From Actinomyces succiniciruminis (GTDB lineage: Bacteria > Actinomycetota > Actinomycetes > Actinomycetales > Actinomycetaceae), in NCBI RefSeq assembly GCF_900002405.1, contig NZ_LK995471.1, positions 1 through 56,262 of the forward strand: a DNA stretch of 56,262 nucleotides, given 5' to 3'. Position numbers and translations under genes: made by a program. Below, one piece after another: positions 33,337 to 42,077 of this stretch (positions within the stretch are counted from its first letter, which is position 1; the number at the start of each line of letters is the position of its first letter). The notes beneath the pieces are model-generated. The model saw nothing but the letters and a program-made list of their open reading frames with translations. It was not told where the DNA came from and did no database searches.

Positions 33337-33941
33337 GATTCCTCCTGAGCAAAGGTAAGGGACTCCTCAATGCCGTTACGCAGCCCGTCATCGAAGTATT
33401 CCCCGTATAACGTCACGAACGCCACGATGCCTTTGCTGGCGACCAACCAGCAGGTGCCGGCGCCGCTGGCGTCATCACCCCATCTGAAGGTGACCCGATC
33501 TATCGCCGTGTTCTCGTCCTGCTGCCAGCTGATTCGGTTGATCTCCTCATAGTCGGCGATCAAAAACTTGTTGGTAAACGTAGCCATTTGCCGTATGCCG
33601 TCGGCACTCGTCGCCTCGCCAACGACGCCGAGCATCACCCGCTGAAGCATCGTACCCGAAGCGTCGTTCAGGTCGTAGGAGTCGGTGTATGAGCCCCAAT
33701 CGTCGTGCGTGACCGGCCCCTCAAACGCGACGGGAATTGCAAGGCTCAGGCCGTCGGCAGCCTCGATGCCGGTCCAGGCCGAGGGGTCGTCAGTAGGTCC
33801 TGCCATGGGCTTGGCGGGCTGCGGAACGTCTTCCACGGGAGTCGCTGAGCTCGCCGCGCCTCCCCCGCCATTACTGCCGCACGCCGACAGCATGAGCGCG
33901 GCCGGCAGCACGCCCCCGAGAATCGCTGCACGACGCTTCAC
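33333..33941 (-). CDS. Lipoprotein, single PsbP/MOG1-like domain
   Basis: The 202-aa product starts 'MKRRAAILGG' and has the lipobox LSAC (Cys21), a Gly/Ser/Pro linker, then one domain (about 60-200) with 'AADGLSLAIPVAFEGPVTHD' and 'TCWLVASKGIVAFVTLYGEY', similar in pattern to the repeated domain of the next gene. Both ends overlap neighbours by ATGA, so translation is probably coupled. Function unknown; surface-anchored by inference. Confidence 0.75.
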   Translation of the reverse strand: MKRRAAILGGVLPAALMLSACGSNGGGGAASSATPVEDVPQPAKPMAGPTDDPSAWTGIEAADGLSLAIPVAFEGPVTHDDWGSYTDSYDLNDASGTMLQRVMLGVVGEATSADGIRQMATFTNKFLIADYEEINRISWQQDENTAIDRVTFRWGDDASGAGTCWLVASKGIVAFVTLYGEYFDDGLRNGIEESLTFAQEES

Positions 33942-34591
33942 GGCTGAGTCACTTCGATCGAGTCGATGACGTCGGCAACTGCGGCTAGCGATGCCTCGTC
34001 AGAAACTTCTGCATAGACGTACACGGCATAGCTATAGCCATCCTGTCCGTCGAATATCACACCGGAACACTGTACATCAATCTCTGTGTCATCCTCCGCG
34101 GACCAAGGCACCTCCGCACTTTGCGTCCAATCGAGTCGATACGCCGCTTCGCTACCTTCAACTGCAACATCACTCTGTGTCACGCCAGCAGATGCGCCCT
34201 GCAACTCGAATGCACCAAGCTCAGACTCCAAAACCTCACTGGCAGTTTTACCTCCCGGCTCATAATGCTCCACTATCACCGTGTAAGACACGGCTTCATT
34301 ATCCACATGATAAGTAACTCCGCGACGACCGTCACTATACGTGTCCGGTGGCGCAGTGTATGCGTCCGCGGCTATCTCGATCGTCAGGCCCGGGGCCGCC
34401 TCGGCGACCGCAACGCTTACACCATCCGCTTCCGTAGTTTCAGTCGCAGACACCGTCGCACTCGCATTCGCTTCGACAGTGGACTCACTACTGTTTCCCG
34501 GCGAACAACTAGTAGCAGCAAGCATCATGGGCGCAATCATTGACACAACAGCCGCCGAGCGACAGACTTGTCGCCTTGCGCATCCCATCAT
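33938..34591 (-). CDS. Lipoprotein, PsbP/MOG1-like
   Basis: The 217-aa product has a long signal (positive N-terminus with Arg6-Arg7, lipobox ATSC with Cys29), an acidic Ser/Thr/Glu-rich linker and a C-terminal domain with 'GLTIEIAADAYTAPPDTYSD' and 'CSGVIFDGQDGYSYAVYVYA'. DNA here is visibly lower in GC than the housekeeping genes. It lies directly after the giant Flp-signal protein, overlapping by ATGA. Confidence 0.7.
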   Translation of the reverse strand: MMGCARRQVCRSAAVVSMIAPMMLAATSCSPGNSSESTVEANASATVSATETTEADGVSVAVAEAAPGLTIEIAADAYTAPPDTYSDGRRGVTYHVDNEAVSYTVIVEHYEPGGKTASEVLESELGAFELQGASAGVTQSDVAVEGSEAAYRLDWTQSAEVPWSAEDDTEIDVQCSGVIFDGQDGYSYAVYVYAEVSDEASLAAVADVIDSIEVTQP

Positions 34592-36012
34592 GGAAGTTCA
34601 CTCTCCTTGTAGTTTCGAGCCCCGTCAGCCCCCGGCTCACCAAGGACTTCGACGCGCGTCGTGTTGCTTGCACTGATCTCTTCCGACCGCTCGTAGTTTA
34701 CCACCCAAAGGTCGAAGCCACCACTTTCCGTAATCTTTGCCCCTTCCTCGGTAATTCGGGTCACTTTTGCACGTTCGTAAAGAAGATTATCGAAATCGTT
34801 ATCCGACGGTTGACTCGGATTCAAGGCCGACTCCGGCACCGTCAGTGCCCCGTTCGTTAACGATGAACTCGCATACTCCTCAGCAATCTTCCGATCCGAT
34901 TCACTCAAGGACGAGACATCCAACGTGGTAGTCACGGTCGACGTTTGCGTAGCCTCCCCATCAGCGCCCGCGCTAATCCCACTATCCTCCGCGCTCACAC
35001 CTCCGGATCGCGTCCCTTCAACAATACTAGTGAAAGTAATAGTCTTCAGCTTTCCGTCTTCATCATAAGTGACCTCATAGCTGCCCGCATAGCTATTGCT
35101 TTCTCCGTTAGACAATCCGAAGGCACTTTCCACGTCAAGCCCCGCACCATACTCGCCTTTGTATGCGAAGCGATGTGAGGTTTCATGCGCGTCGTCCCCC
35201 TCGCCGTCTCCGTCCTTCTCAACGGAATCCGTACGCGTATACGCTACTTCACCGGATATATCCACGCTAGCGCCAACCCCGTCAGCGGTTGCAGACGCCT
35301 TGCCTCCCAAAGTCAATTTGACGTTCCACGACGTAGACGTGGCATCGGGGTCTTCGTCGATCTCTCTGCCGTGATTCCCTAGCCGACTGATACCTTGATT
35401 GTTTAGCTGATCCTCGACCGCATCCGCGTTGGCATCATCAAAGTCTTCACATGAACGCTCACCCTCGCCTCCGCAGTTCCATGTCTTTTCTTCGGTTCGA
35501 CTCACGGCAATTCCGCCATTGAGCTCTACCTCTGCGGAGAACGGATCATCACCCGCGTCACCATCACCGCTTCCCGAACCGGTACCTAGGCTATATTCGC
35601 CACTGAGTTCCTGACTCGTACGCATAGAGCGCGAGCCCGTACCGTCGTAGTACTCAGTCTTGGTTGCGGATACACTATCTGTTCCCTCGACACTTAGCTC
35701 ACCAGGCCCGACCTTTCCCGCCGCACCAGCTTTTGTTGATTTAGTTCTTTCAGTACTACTCTTCGCGATTTCCGACGGATCAACTTCGTATTGGCTGTTC
35801 GCACCTGAAGCACTCTCGCAGGCATAGCCTTCACCGCCGACGACTTTGTCGAGAGCGGACCCGATCTCACATGTGAGTTTCTCCCCAATAGGGGTCGCAG
35901 CTACAATCAATGCGAGCACCAATGTCACGGCCGCAACTATGACCCCGGCATACTCCGCGGTCGTGGCCCCTAATTCTGATGCTTTTCTTAGTTTTCGACG
36001 CAACGGGGTCAT
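34588..36012 (-). CDS. Flp-type prepilin signal on a 474-aa exported protein
   Basis: The N-terminus has the class used by Flp pilins: a basic leader, Gly15, then ATTAEY with Glu at +5 and Tyr at +6 of the cleavage site, followed by a ~25-residue hydrophobic helix. The first 40 residues closely resemble the 73-aa Flp pilin encoded at 42078. Instead of ending there, the protein continues for ~430 residues of Ser/Thr/Gly/Asp-rich, beta-like sequence with few Cys. It is probably a giant minor pilin or pilus-tip adhesin; no known domain is recognised in the body. The gene is AT-richer than its surroundings. Start ATG at 36012 with GGGAG. It is the first gene of its own operon, behind a motif-A promoter. 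Confidence 0.8.
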   Translation of the reverse strand: MTPLRRKLRKASELGATTAEYAGVIVAAVTLVLALIVAATPIGEKLTCEIGSALDKVVGGEGYACESASGANSQYEVDPSEIAKSSTERTKSTKAGAAGKVGPGELSVEGTDSVSATKTEYYDGTGSRSMRTSQELSGEYSLGTGSGSGDGDAGDDPFSAEVELNGGIAVSRTEEKTWNCGGEGERSCEDFDDANADAVEDQLNNQGISRLGNHGREIDEDPDATSTSWNVKLTLGGKASATADGVGASVDISGEVAYTRTDSVEKDGDGEGDDAHETSHRFAYKGEYGAGLDVESAFGLSNGESNSYAGSYEVTYDEDGKLKTITFTSIVEGTRSGGVSAEDSGISAGADGEATQTSTVTTTLDVSSLSESDRKIAEEYASSSLTNGALTVPESALNPSQPSDNDFDNLLYERAKVTRITEEGAKITESGGFDLWVVNYERSEEISASNTTRVEVLGEPGADGARNYKESELP

Positions 36013-36051
36013 TTTACTCCCTTACATGGTTGATTCATGTAACTGGAAGAC

Positions 36052-36106
36052 AGGCTACGTTCTTGCATGCCACACAACTAGGGGCGAACGCCCCGTCTAC
36101 GCCCCA
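36052..36106 (-). promoter_or_regulatory. Motif-A promoter of the giant Flp-signal gene
   Basis: Reading the plus strand: AGGGGC (36080-36085), GAAC, GCCCC (36090-36094), GTCTAC, GCCCC (36101-36105). On the transcribed strand the site ends 22 nt before a TAGCCT -10 box (36052-36057). The predicted start is near 36044, giving a short leader of about 30 nt. The same design precedes flp and the main tad operon. Confidence 0.65.
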
Positions 36107-36108
36107 AC

Positions 36109-36813
36109 CTAGCCCTCCGAGCCCTCATCGCGCCCCAGCACCATTGCGCTGCACAGCGCCGCATAGGCGTACGCGTTCTCCAACGCTCCCCTCGCCCCGT
36201 ACGCCACCACCGTGTACGCCCGGTCTTCTTCCGCCACACAGAACAGGGCGATTGCGTCCACCGACGTTTCCTGCGACCAGCCCGGAGGCACGGTGCGCTG
36301 GTTCCAGGTCATCTGCACGCATTGGGTGATGCCGTCCCATTCGAGCGTCTTCGGCTCGGATGGCGTGATGAGCGCCGCTATCAGACGCTGCCGCTCGGCA
36401 TTGGCCGCATTCTTCGCGGCTGATTGGTCGTCGGCGCCAAATGAGTGCGGTCCCTCGACCACCAGATAGCCCCAGTCGTCCTCGCCTGTCCACACGTAGG
36501 TGACCTGGGCTCGACCGTCACCTACCCGCTCGGGCTTCAGGGCCTGCGCTTCCCCGGGCAGCGTCAGCTGTATACCGGTCACGGGTTCTACCGTCTGGCC
36601 AGAAACCGTCATGGGCGCGGCGGTGACGCCTGGCGCGTCTGCGGAGCTTGTATCGCCGGCCTGGGCGAGGCGGACTCCTCCACCTGATTCTTCTGATGAA
36701 GGATCCGGCGAGCACGAGGCAAGCGTTCCTGCAGCCCCGAAGGCAGCTGCGCCGACTACGTGGAGCAGCCGTCGTCGTGGCAGGCAAAAGGCCGTCAGTC
36801 TGCGTTCAGCCAT
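36109..36813 (-). CDS. Lipoprotein, Tat-type, PsbP/MOG1-like
   Basis: The 234-aa product begins with a charged n-region containing PRRRLL, a hydrophobic core and the lipobox LASC. A Ser/Gly linker leads to a domain with 'GIQLTLPGEAQALKPE', 'AQVTYVWTGEDDWGYLVV' and 'VDAIALFCVAEEDRAYTVV'. It is the last gene of the operon starting at 41884 and overlaps the preceding gene by 19 nt. Confidence 0.75.
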   Translation of the reverse strand: MAERRLTAFCLPRRRLLHVVGAAAFGAAGTLASCSPDPSSEESGGGVRLAQAGDTSSADAPGVTAAPMTVSGQTVEPVTGIQLTLPGEAQALKPERVGDGRAQVTYVWTGEDDWGYLVVEGPHSFGADDQSAAKNAANAERQRLIAALITPSEPKTLEWDGITQCVQMTWNQRTVPPGWSQETSVDAIALFCVAEEDRAYTVVAYGARGALENAYAYAALCSAMVLGRDEGSEG

Positions 36814-37808
36814 ATGCTCCGCTCCATCCCGGCGACGATGCTTTCATCGGCGGCCCCTGAGAAAGCCAGTTGAATCGCACTGACCGTATCCGCAACTTTC
36901 AGTACCCAAAGACTTCCGCGGGAGTTTCTGCCGTTACCGTAGGCGAAGTCCACGCGAGTACCGGAGGCGTCCTCCTGGCCGTCGAGGGCAAGTTCCACGG
37001 GCTCCGACAGCCGCGCGTATCTAGGCAGCGCACCCGCTACCGCGTCGGACTCGATTTGGGCGAGCGCATCGACCACGCCGGGCTCGCCCGTGTCGGACGC
37101 GAGTAGCACCCGCACTCGTGCGGCACCATCCAGGTCGGCATCGGCCCAGCTGTCGGTCCAGCGCGTAGATCCGGCTGGGGCTCCGGTAACCTTCCAGCTG
37201 CCCGGCACGGCGAAACTCGTAGCGCCCCGTCCCACCCTGGCCCAACCGCTGTCGACGGCGGGCAAGTCGTTGGGGAGTAGCGAAAGCTCGGTATCCACCA
37301 CGTCGCGGTAGCTCTTATCGAGGGTCTCCGCCGTAAGCATTACGGCGACGGAGGTCCGTTCATCCGTCAGTAACCAGATTCTTCCTGTGGTTGCGCCGCT
37401 GAAAGTGGTGGCAAAGTCCTCGTACAGTATCTGCGTGCCGTCGCGTTCGGCCGATGCTGGTTGGCTGGTCACCCGGAAGCCGGGCAGGCCACTGCGTAGC
37501 GCAGATTCGGCCTCGGCCATCAGTCCCTGTGGATCAAGCCCGGCTGACGGCACGCCGACGGCGAGAACGTGTGCGGGTGCCGCCGTTTCCTGCCACATGT
37601 CGGAGAACAGGCCGATGCCTTTGGGGACCGCTGTGTGCTGCCAGTTCTTGCGCACCGGAACATAGGCTCCGGAGACGACGGCACGTTCCCAGCCTGAGGG
37701 CATCACCGAGGAACCCGAGCATGCGGTCATCCCGATCAGCGGCGCCATCGCAAACAGCCCGACGGCGTGGCGGCGGCTGAATCCAGGGGTATGCGAGGAG
37801 CGGTTCAT
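36795..37808 (-). CDS. Tat-type lipoprotein with two related domains
   Basis: The 337-aa product has SRRHAV followed by a hydrophobic core and lipobox MTAC. Two domains follow, like those of the gene at 32314; the second shares with that protein 'VLLAS/LLVAP', 'ALAQIE', an 'AG-LP-Y' stretch and the 'SLWVLKVADTVSAIQLAF' type strand. The two genes are probably paralogues. It overlaps its upstream neighbour by ATGA. Function unknown; extracellular, lipid-anchored by inference. Confidence 0.75.
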   Translation of the reverse strand: MNRSSHTPGFSRRHAVGLFAMAPLIGMTACSGSSVMPSGWERAVVSGAYVPVRKNWQHTAVPKGIGLFSDMWQETAAPAHVLAVGVPSAGLDPQGLMAEAESALRSGLPGFRVTSQPASAERDGTQILYEDFATTFSGATTGRIWLLTDERTSVAVMLTAETLDKSYRDVVDTELSLLPNDLPAVDSGWARVGRGATSFAVPGSWKVTGAPAGSTRWTDSWADADLDGAARVRVLLASDTGEPGVVDALAQIESDAVAGALPRYARLSEPVELALDGQEDASGTRVDFAYGNGRNSRGSLWVLKVADTVSAIQLAFSGAADESIVAGMERSIWLNAD

Positions 37809-38488
37809 GCGTCGTCCTCTGTCAGCGATGCCTCTACTGCGGCACGGATCGCATCGTCGTCGGCGAGGAGCACGACGACGATGTAACCGCCGCTCCCGGG
37901 CACGATCCAGGCGGCCCCGCTGGCGTCAGCGTCCGCTCGTTCGTAGGTGAAGGTGATCCGTGCGATCGTGCCCGCAATCGTGCTCGCCTGGTCGATCGTC
38001 GGCGCGGATGTTGCTGCGTCTTCCTCCGGCGTCGCCTCCGCCCCGGGCGTGCCCGGATCCTGCGGTTCGGCGGAGTTTATGGACTCGGGGAAGGTAAACG
38101 CTCCGGTCGGTTGATAGCCCGTGATGCTGGAGGACAGCAGCGCCGAACCTGCTTGGTAGGCCTGCTCGGCGCTGGTGGTGGGGAGGGCGTCGCTAATGGC
38201 CAGAACCGGCTCGGCGTCTCCGTCGGGATCGGTCATGTGGAGTGCCCAGGGATCATCGTCGGTGCCGTCGTCCGTCATATCCTCGGCGTGTGAGTGGGTC
38301 ACCCACGTACTGGGGAGTTGCAAGGCGACGCCGTTCGCGTTCGCAGTCTGGGTCAGCACCGTCTCCACGGGGACGGGAGTCGTATCCGGCAGGGCGGTGC
38401 CGCCACCAGAGCACGCGCTCAGCGGCGTGGTCACGATGACAATGCCGGCGAGTTGCGCCAGGAGCCCCTGCGTGGAGTGTCTGTTCAC
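37805..38488 (-). CDS. Lipoprotein, PsbP/MOG1-like
   Basis: The 227-aa product starts at a GTG (38488) that overlaps the previous stop, has a hydrophobic signal ending in the lipobox LSAC, and one domain with 'NGVALQLPSTWVTHSHAEDM' and 'GAAWIVPGSGGYIVVVLLAD'. An acidic Ala/Pro/Glu linker splits the domain in the middle. It belongs to the same lipoprotein group as its neighbours. Confidence 0.72.
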   Translation of the reverse strand: MNRHSTQGLLAQLAGIVIVTTPLSACSGGGTALPDTTPVPVETVLTQTANANGVALQLPSTWVTHSHAEDMTDDGTDDDPWALHMTDPDGDAEPVLAISDALPTTSAEQAYQAGSALLSSSITGYQPTGAFTFPESINSAEPQDPGTPGAEATPEEDAATSAPTIDQASTIAGTIARITFTYERADADASGAAWIVPGSGGYIVVVLLADDDAIRAAVEASLTEDDA

Positions 38489-39621
38489 CGTTCCTCCTTG
38501 GACACGAACTCACGGCGCCCAAGTGCATCAAGGTCACCGAGCCTCTCGGTGGCGGTGACCGTCAAGTCGGCGTCGGTATGCTCCGGGTCGTCGCGGAGAA
38601 GCTGCGGGGTGACGCCCGAGAATTCCCCTCCGGCGGAGAGAGTCTCACGCGTCACCTGGCCCGTGGTGTGCACCAGGCGGAGCAAGATCTCGTCATCCGC
38701 GTCCACCGATGCGGTGCTCTCCCACAACTCGTCGGGAAGACTCGGGCCGTCGACGGTGAAGGTGGAGACCCACTGGTCCAGCGCTTCCCGGCTGGAGTCG
38801 GTGACAGGGATACTGATCGTGGTCCACTTGACTTGGTCGTCGCTCTCCGAACTCGCACCGATGATAGTGACGGAGTGGAGGAGACCGCCTCGAGAGCGCT
38901 CGACGCTCACGCGGGCAACGGTGTCCGTGGACTGCTGCCACGCCCAGGATTCGCTTGTGGCCCCATCGCGCAGGCGCTGCGAGTGGCGGTAGAAGATCGG
39001 GGCGTCGCTTGATTCGTCCTGTGCAAGGAAGCTGTTAGACAATGTCAGGTCGAGTGTTCTGGTTTCGGACTCGATTCCGACGAAGGGGTCCAGCCCGAGC
39101 AGTGACAGCCGCTCGGCCCCCTGGGTCCGATCGGCCGTGGAGTCGCTCTGCAGTCCTTCCCAGACGTCGCAGGGTCCGGAAGTGGACGTGCCGCATGGAA
39201 GGTCGTCGAGCGCAATCAGCATGGAATCGTCGCTGAACCCACTCTGCGCAGTATCGGCCGAGGTCGACCAAAGCTGTGTCAGCGACTGCGATGAACCCGC
39301 CGGAACCGCCGCTGTTCTGCCCGCGACGCTATTATGGCTGCCGGGCGGGACCGAATCGAGCCCGGCACCCAAAAACACGGCGCGTTCGTCAGATGCGGCG
39401 GGGAGCGCGCCGGTGTCGAAAAATGACGGGGTAGCATCGCCGGATGGCACGGTCTTACACGTATCGGAATCGATCACGCACAGTCCACGCTGCAGCGTGC
39501 CGGTTGTCGCAAGTATCGCAACGAGGCCGATCAAGGCGACGACGGCGATCATTCCCCGGTACCCGCCAAGGCCGCGCTCGGCACGTATATGTTTGGGGAG
39601 CTTGGGCAGAAGGCGCTTCAT
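38485..39621 (-). CDS. Prepilin-like exported protein
   Basis: The 378-aa product has a basic leader (1-22) ending in 'GGYRG', directly followed by a hydrophobic helix 'MIAVVALIGLVAILATTG' (23-40), which resembles TadG/TadE-type class III signals, and then a large extracytoplasmic domain with several Cys (48, 55 and a 'CGTSTSGPC' pair). No known domain is recognised in the body. It is coupled by ATGA to the TadG-like gene upstream, and is probably a minor pilin or pilus-associated protein. Confidence 0.65.
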   Translation of the reverse strand: MKRLLPKLPKHIRAERGLGGYRGMIAVVALIGLVAILATTGTLQRGLCVIDSDTCKTVPSGDATPSFFDTGALPAASDERAVFLGAGLDSVPPGSHNSVAGRTAAVPAGSSQSLTQLWSTSADTAQSGFSDDSMLIALDDLPCGTSTSGPCDVWEGLQSDSTADRTQGAERLSLLGLDPFVGIESETRTLDLTLSNSFLAQDESSDAPIFYRHSQRLRDGATSESWAWQQSTDTVARVSVERSRGGLLHSVTIIGASSESDDQVKWTTISIPVTDSSREALDQWVSTFTVDGPSLPDELWESTASVDADDEILLRLVHTTGQVTRETLSAGGEFSGVTPQLLRDDPEHTDADLTVTATERLGDLDALGRREFVSKEER

Positions 39622-40337
39622 CTCGACGAAACGAGCTTGGTGCTGACTACGGCCGAATCGACCAGGTCGTCGGTCAGGTCGAAGGAATCCTCGTCAGTGT
39701 CCTCGTCGTCCTCAGAATCCGCTGTCTCTTTCGGAGTGTTCGTGTCCAGTCCGAAGCCCACGCCAGGCCGGGTGTAGCAGGCGCCATCGAACGACACACC
39801 CAGTAAGCCTCCAGACACGCATACGCCCTGCTCGAAGTTCATCTCGGCGGTGGCGGTAGAGGTGGACTGCAGGCCGGTCTCGGCGATCTCGTCGTCCATG
39901 CGCACCGATGCCTGGAAACGCAGACCTGACAACTGGTTATAGGACGTCAAGGTGGCATCGTTGCTGCTCGCGTACTGGCTCGCCTGCGTGGAAGCACCCG
40001 AGCAGTAGGAAAAGACCGGTTTGCCGAAGTAGCTCCAGAACGTTTCCGCATCCGTGGCGAGCAGTGCATCCTCATAAGTAGCTTCGATCCGGTCCGCGCA
40101 GTAACCGGCCGCCGCCAGCGCCGCCGCGTCTGATGCAGTATTGGCATTCCGGCGGTCCGCAATCGCATCACCCAGCGGAATGATGATAATCATACCGACG
40201 GCGAGCATCACGGCCAGTGCACCTACTAGGAAAACATTAATCGCGCCACATTCGTTTCGACGCAAACGACAGCGCAAACATGACACGAATCTTCGCGCAT
40301 TTAAATGGAAGGCATCCATACGATAGCCTACGAGCAT
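39618..40337 (-). CDS. TadG/TadE-like pilus assembly protein
   Basis: The 239-aa product shows the N-terminal pattern of Flp-pilus TadE/G-like proteins: 'CGAINVFLVGALAVMLAVGM' (30-49), then 'ADRRNANTASDAAALAAAGY', the classic R...ASDAAALAAA stretch. The C-terminal part is acidic and Ser/Thr-rich. The ATG at 40337 has a good GAGGG at 7 nt; a GTG at 40358 that overlaps the previous stop is the alternative. It lies between an OmpA-domain lipoprotein and a prepilin-like gene. Confidence 0.8.
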   Translation of the reverse strand: MLVGYRMDAFHLNARRFVSCLRCRLRRNECGAINVFLVGALAVMLAVGMIIIIPLGDAIADRRNANTASDAAALAAAGYCADRIEATYEDALLATDAETFWSYFGKPVFSYCSGASTQASQYASSNDATLTSYNQLSGLRFQASVRMDDEIAETGLQSTSTATAEMNFEQGVCVSGGLLGVSFDGACYTRPGVGFGLDTNTPKETADSEDDEDTDEDSFDLTDDLVDSAVVSTKLVSSR

Positions 40338-40354
40338 ATAAACACCCTCGCAGA

Positions 40355-41884
40355 TCACGCGTCAACCACCGGAATGTCCGTTAGACGTACTCGGACGTTT
40401 TCTCCGGGCACATCAAGCACAACCTTGTCTCCCCCACAGTCGGGCCATACCACAGGAAGTGACCTCGAGTCACCAGCGACTAAGTCATACACGATTGGGA
40501 CAGTCAAGGGAGTAAAATACTCGCTACTCGAACTAAGGTAATCGACCAGAAGATAGCGTTTGTCTCCATCCAACAGAGTCAAATTGTACGCACCCTGCCA
40601 CAACGCTTGCCAACGAACAGACTGGAGCTCGCGCGGCAGTACGAACCGGTGTGCCTTAGCGGTCAGCCCCTCTGATGCGCTCAAAACGACGTTACCGACC
40701 AGGTATTCGCCGACCCTGGTGACGCTGTCCAGGGAGATACGGGCCGGCACCCCGTCAACCTCGATATCCACCCCGTCCGGACCACGACCAACCGGCCCGG
40801 CCGCCTCCGGCATGTCACCCGAGTCGGCAGACGAACCACCAGCCACACCGGTCGCCTCGTCGGGGTCGGCGGGAGTCAGCAGCACCTCCACCCGCCGGTT
40901 CAACTGCCGATTCTCATCCGAGTCATTCGGCACCCGCGGCTCAGACTCACCCTTACCCGACACCGACACATCCCAACCAGACAAGTCCGCCAGCCCACCC
41001 AGACGATCCGACACCGACTGCGCCCGCCGCTCCGACAAATCCTGATTGTGCTCATCGGTGTTCACATCATCCGTATGACCCGTAATCGCCAGCGATCCGC
41101 CCGAGGGGTAGAGCTCCAGCTGCTCCACCACAGCCCCAAGCACCTCATCCGCCTCATCGGACAACTCCGCCGAATCGTCCGCAAACAACACGTCACCCGA
41201 CACATTCACCGTCGTCGACACATCATCACTGGCCGTATCCGACGAACCATCCGCCGCCACAACCACCGAATTCAACTCAAACGGACCAGACTCAACACTC
41301 TCATCAAACTCAGCGGCCGCCAACGCCGCATCCACATCAAACCCAGCCTCATCCGCACCAACCACCGGCACCCCAAGCGCCACACCCACATTCGGCAAAA
41401 ACACATCCACCGAACTCAAACCATCCGGCACGCCCCCAAACACCGGAAACAACTCAAGGTCGGCATCTTCTGCGATATCTACGTGACTGAACTTAGTGCT
41501 CGTATTCACTTCGGGAAAGACTAAAGCTCTTTCCAAAACCATGAGCCTGAGCCCCGACATCGAATACGTATATCTTCCGCCGTCATCGAGCGCGCGCCCG
41601 ATGTGCACACTTTCGTCAGAGTCAGTACCGACAACCAATCGCACCACCGTGTAACCATCCTGCACCACCGCAGGACCCACCTCAGCAATCAGCGACACTG
41701 CTTCCCATGCCCACTTGAGGACGACGCTATTCTCAGAGCCAATTGGCGTAGACGTTGTAGCCTGACCCGCCTCTGTAGATGGTCGCGATTCAGGGGATTC
41801 TTGGTCCGAGCATGCGGAGACAGCTGCTTGGCTAGCCAACATGATCGGCGCCAACAAAGCAAATCGTCTACTTGTTTTTATCAT
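40355..41884 (-). CDS. OmpA-domain lipoprotein, paralogue 2
   Basis: The 509-aa product starts with a clear twin-arginine lipoprotein signal (TSRRFALL, lipobox VSAC). Architecture equals that of the gene at 30141: N-terminal domain, OmpA/MotB-like domain ('TGHTDDVNTDEHNQDLSERR', 'NRRVEVLLTP') and a C-terminal domain ending in the same 'RLTDIPVVDA'. The OmpA-coding DNA is almost the same as in paralogue 1 (about 5 differences in 95 nt around 41050-41130), while the N-terminal parts differ more. It begins the operon that runs to 36109. AAGGG precedes the ATG at 41884. Confidence 0.85.
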   Translation of the reverse strand: MIKTSRRFALLAPIMLASQAAVSACSDQESPESRPSTEAGQATTSTPIGSENSVVLKWAWEAVSLIAEVGPAVVQDGYTVVRLVVGTDSDESVHIGRALDDGGRYTYSMSGLRLMVLERALVFPEVNTSTKFSHVDIAEDADLELFPVFGGVPDGLSSVDVFLPNVGVALGVPVVGADEAGFDVDAALAAAEFDESVESGPFELNSVVVAADGSSDTASDDVSTTVNVSGDVLFADDSAELSDEADEVLGAVVEQLELYPSGGSLAITGHTDDVNTDEHNQDLSERRAQSVSDRLGGLADLSGWDVSVSGKGESEPRVPNDSDENRQLNRRVEVLLTPADPDEATGVAGGSSADSGDMPEAAGPVGRGPDGVDIEVDGVPARISLDSVTRVGEYLVGNVVLSASEGLTAKAHRFVLPRELQSVRWQALWQGAYNLTLLDGDKRYLLVDYLSSSSEYFTPLTVPIVYDLVAGDSRSLPVVWPDCGGDKVVLDVPGENVRVRLTDIPVVDA

Positions 41885-42001
41885 CAATCGGCCCTTTCGC
41901 TCGTTAGCTGACTGCGCCATCATGAATACTACCACCTACCGCATACATAATCCACTCACGCGCGCATGGCCACTAACTAATTCTCTGGCAACCCCGCACG
42001 C

Positions 42002-42042
42002 GTTTGGGCCTACACGCGCGACAGCTGCGTGCAGGCCCAAAC
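42002..42042 (-). terminator. Terminator hairpin after flp
   Basis: GTTTGGGCCT (42002-42011) pairs with AGGCCCAAAC (42033-42042), and CACGC/GCGTG extends the stem inside. It lies 36 nt past the flp stop and separates flp from the OmpA-domain lipoprotein operon. Such a terminator is expected where a major pilin needs more transcript than its neighbours. Confidence 0.7.
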
Positions 42043-42077
42043 ACATGCGGCCCAGAAGACCGGAGGTCGACATGACC

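Noticed and set aside
41885-41960. Promoter of the OmpA-domain operon at 41884
   Set aside because: TAGTAT is a fair -10 box on the minus strand, but no -35 at 16-19 nt is convincing and motif A and motif B are both absent, so it is not listed as a feature.
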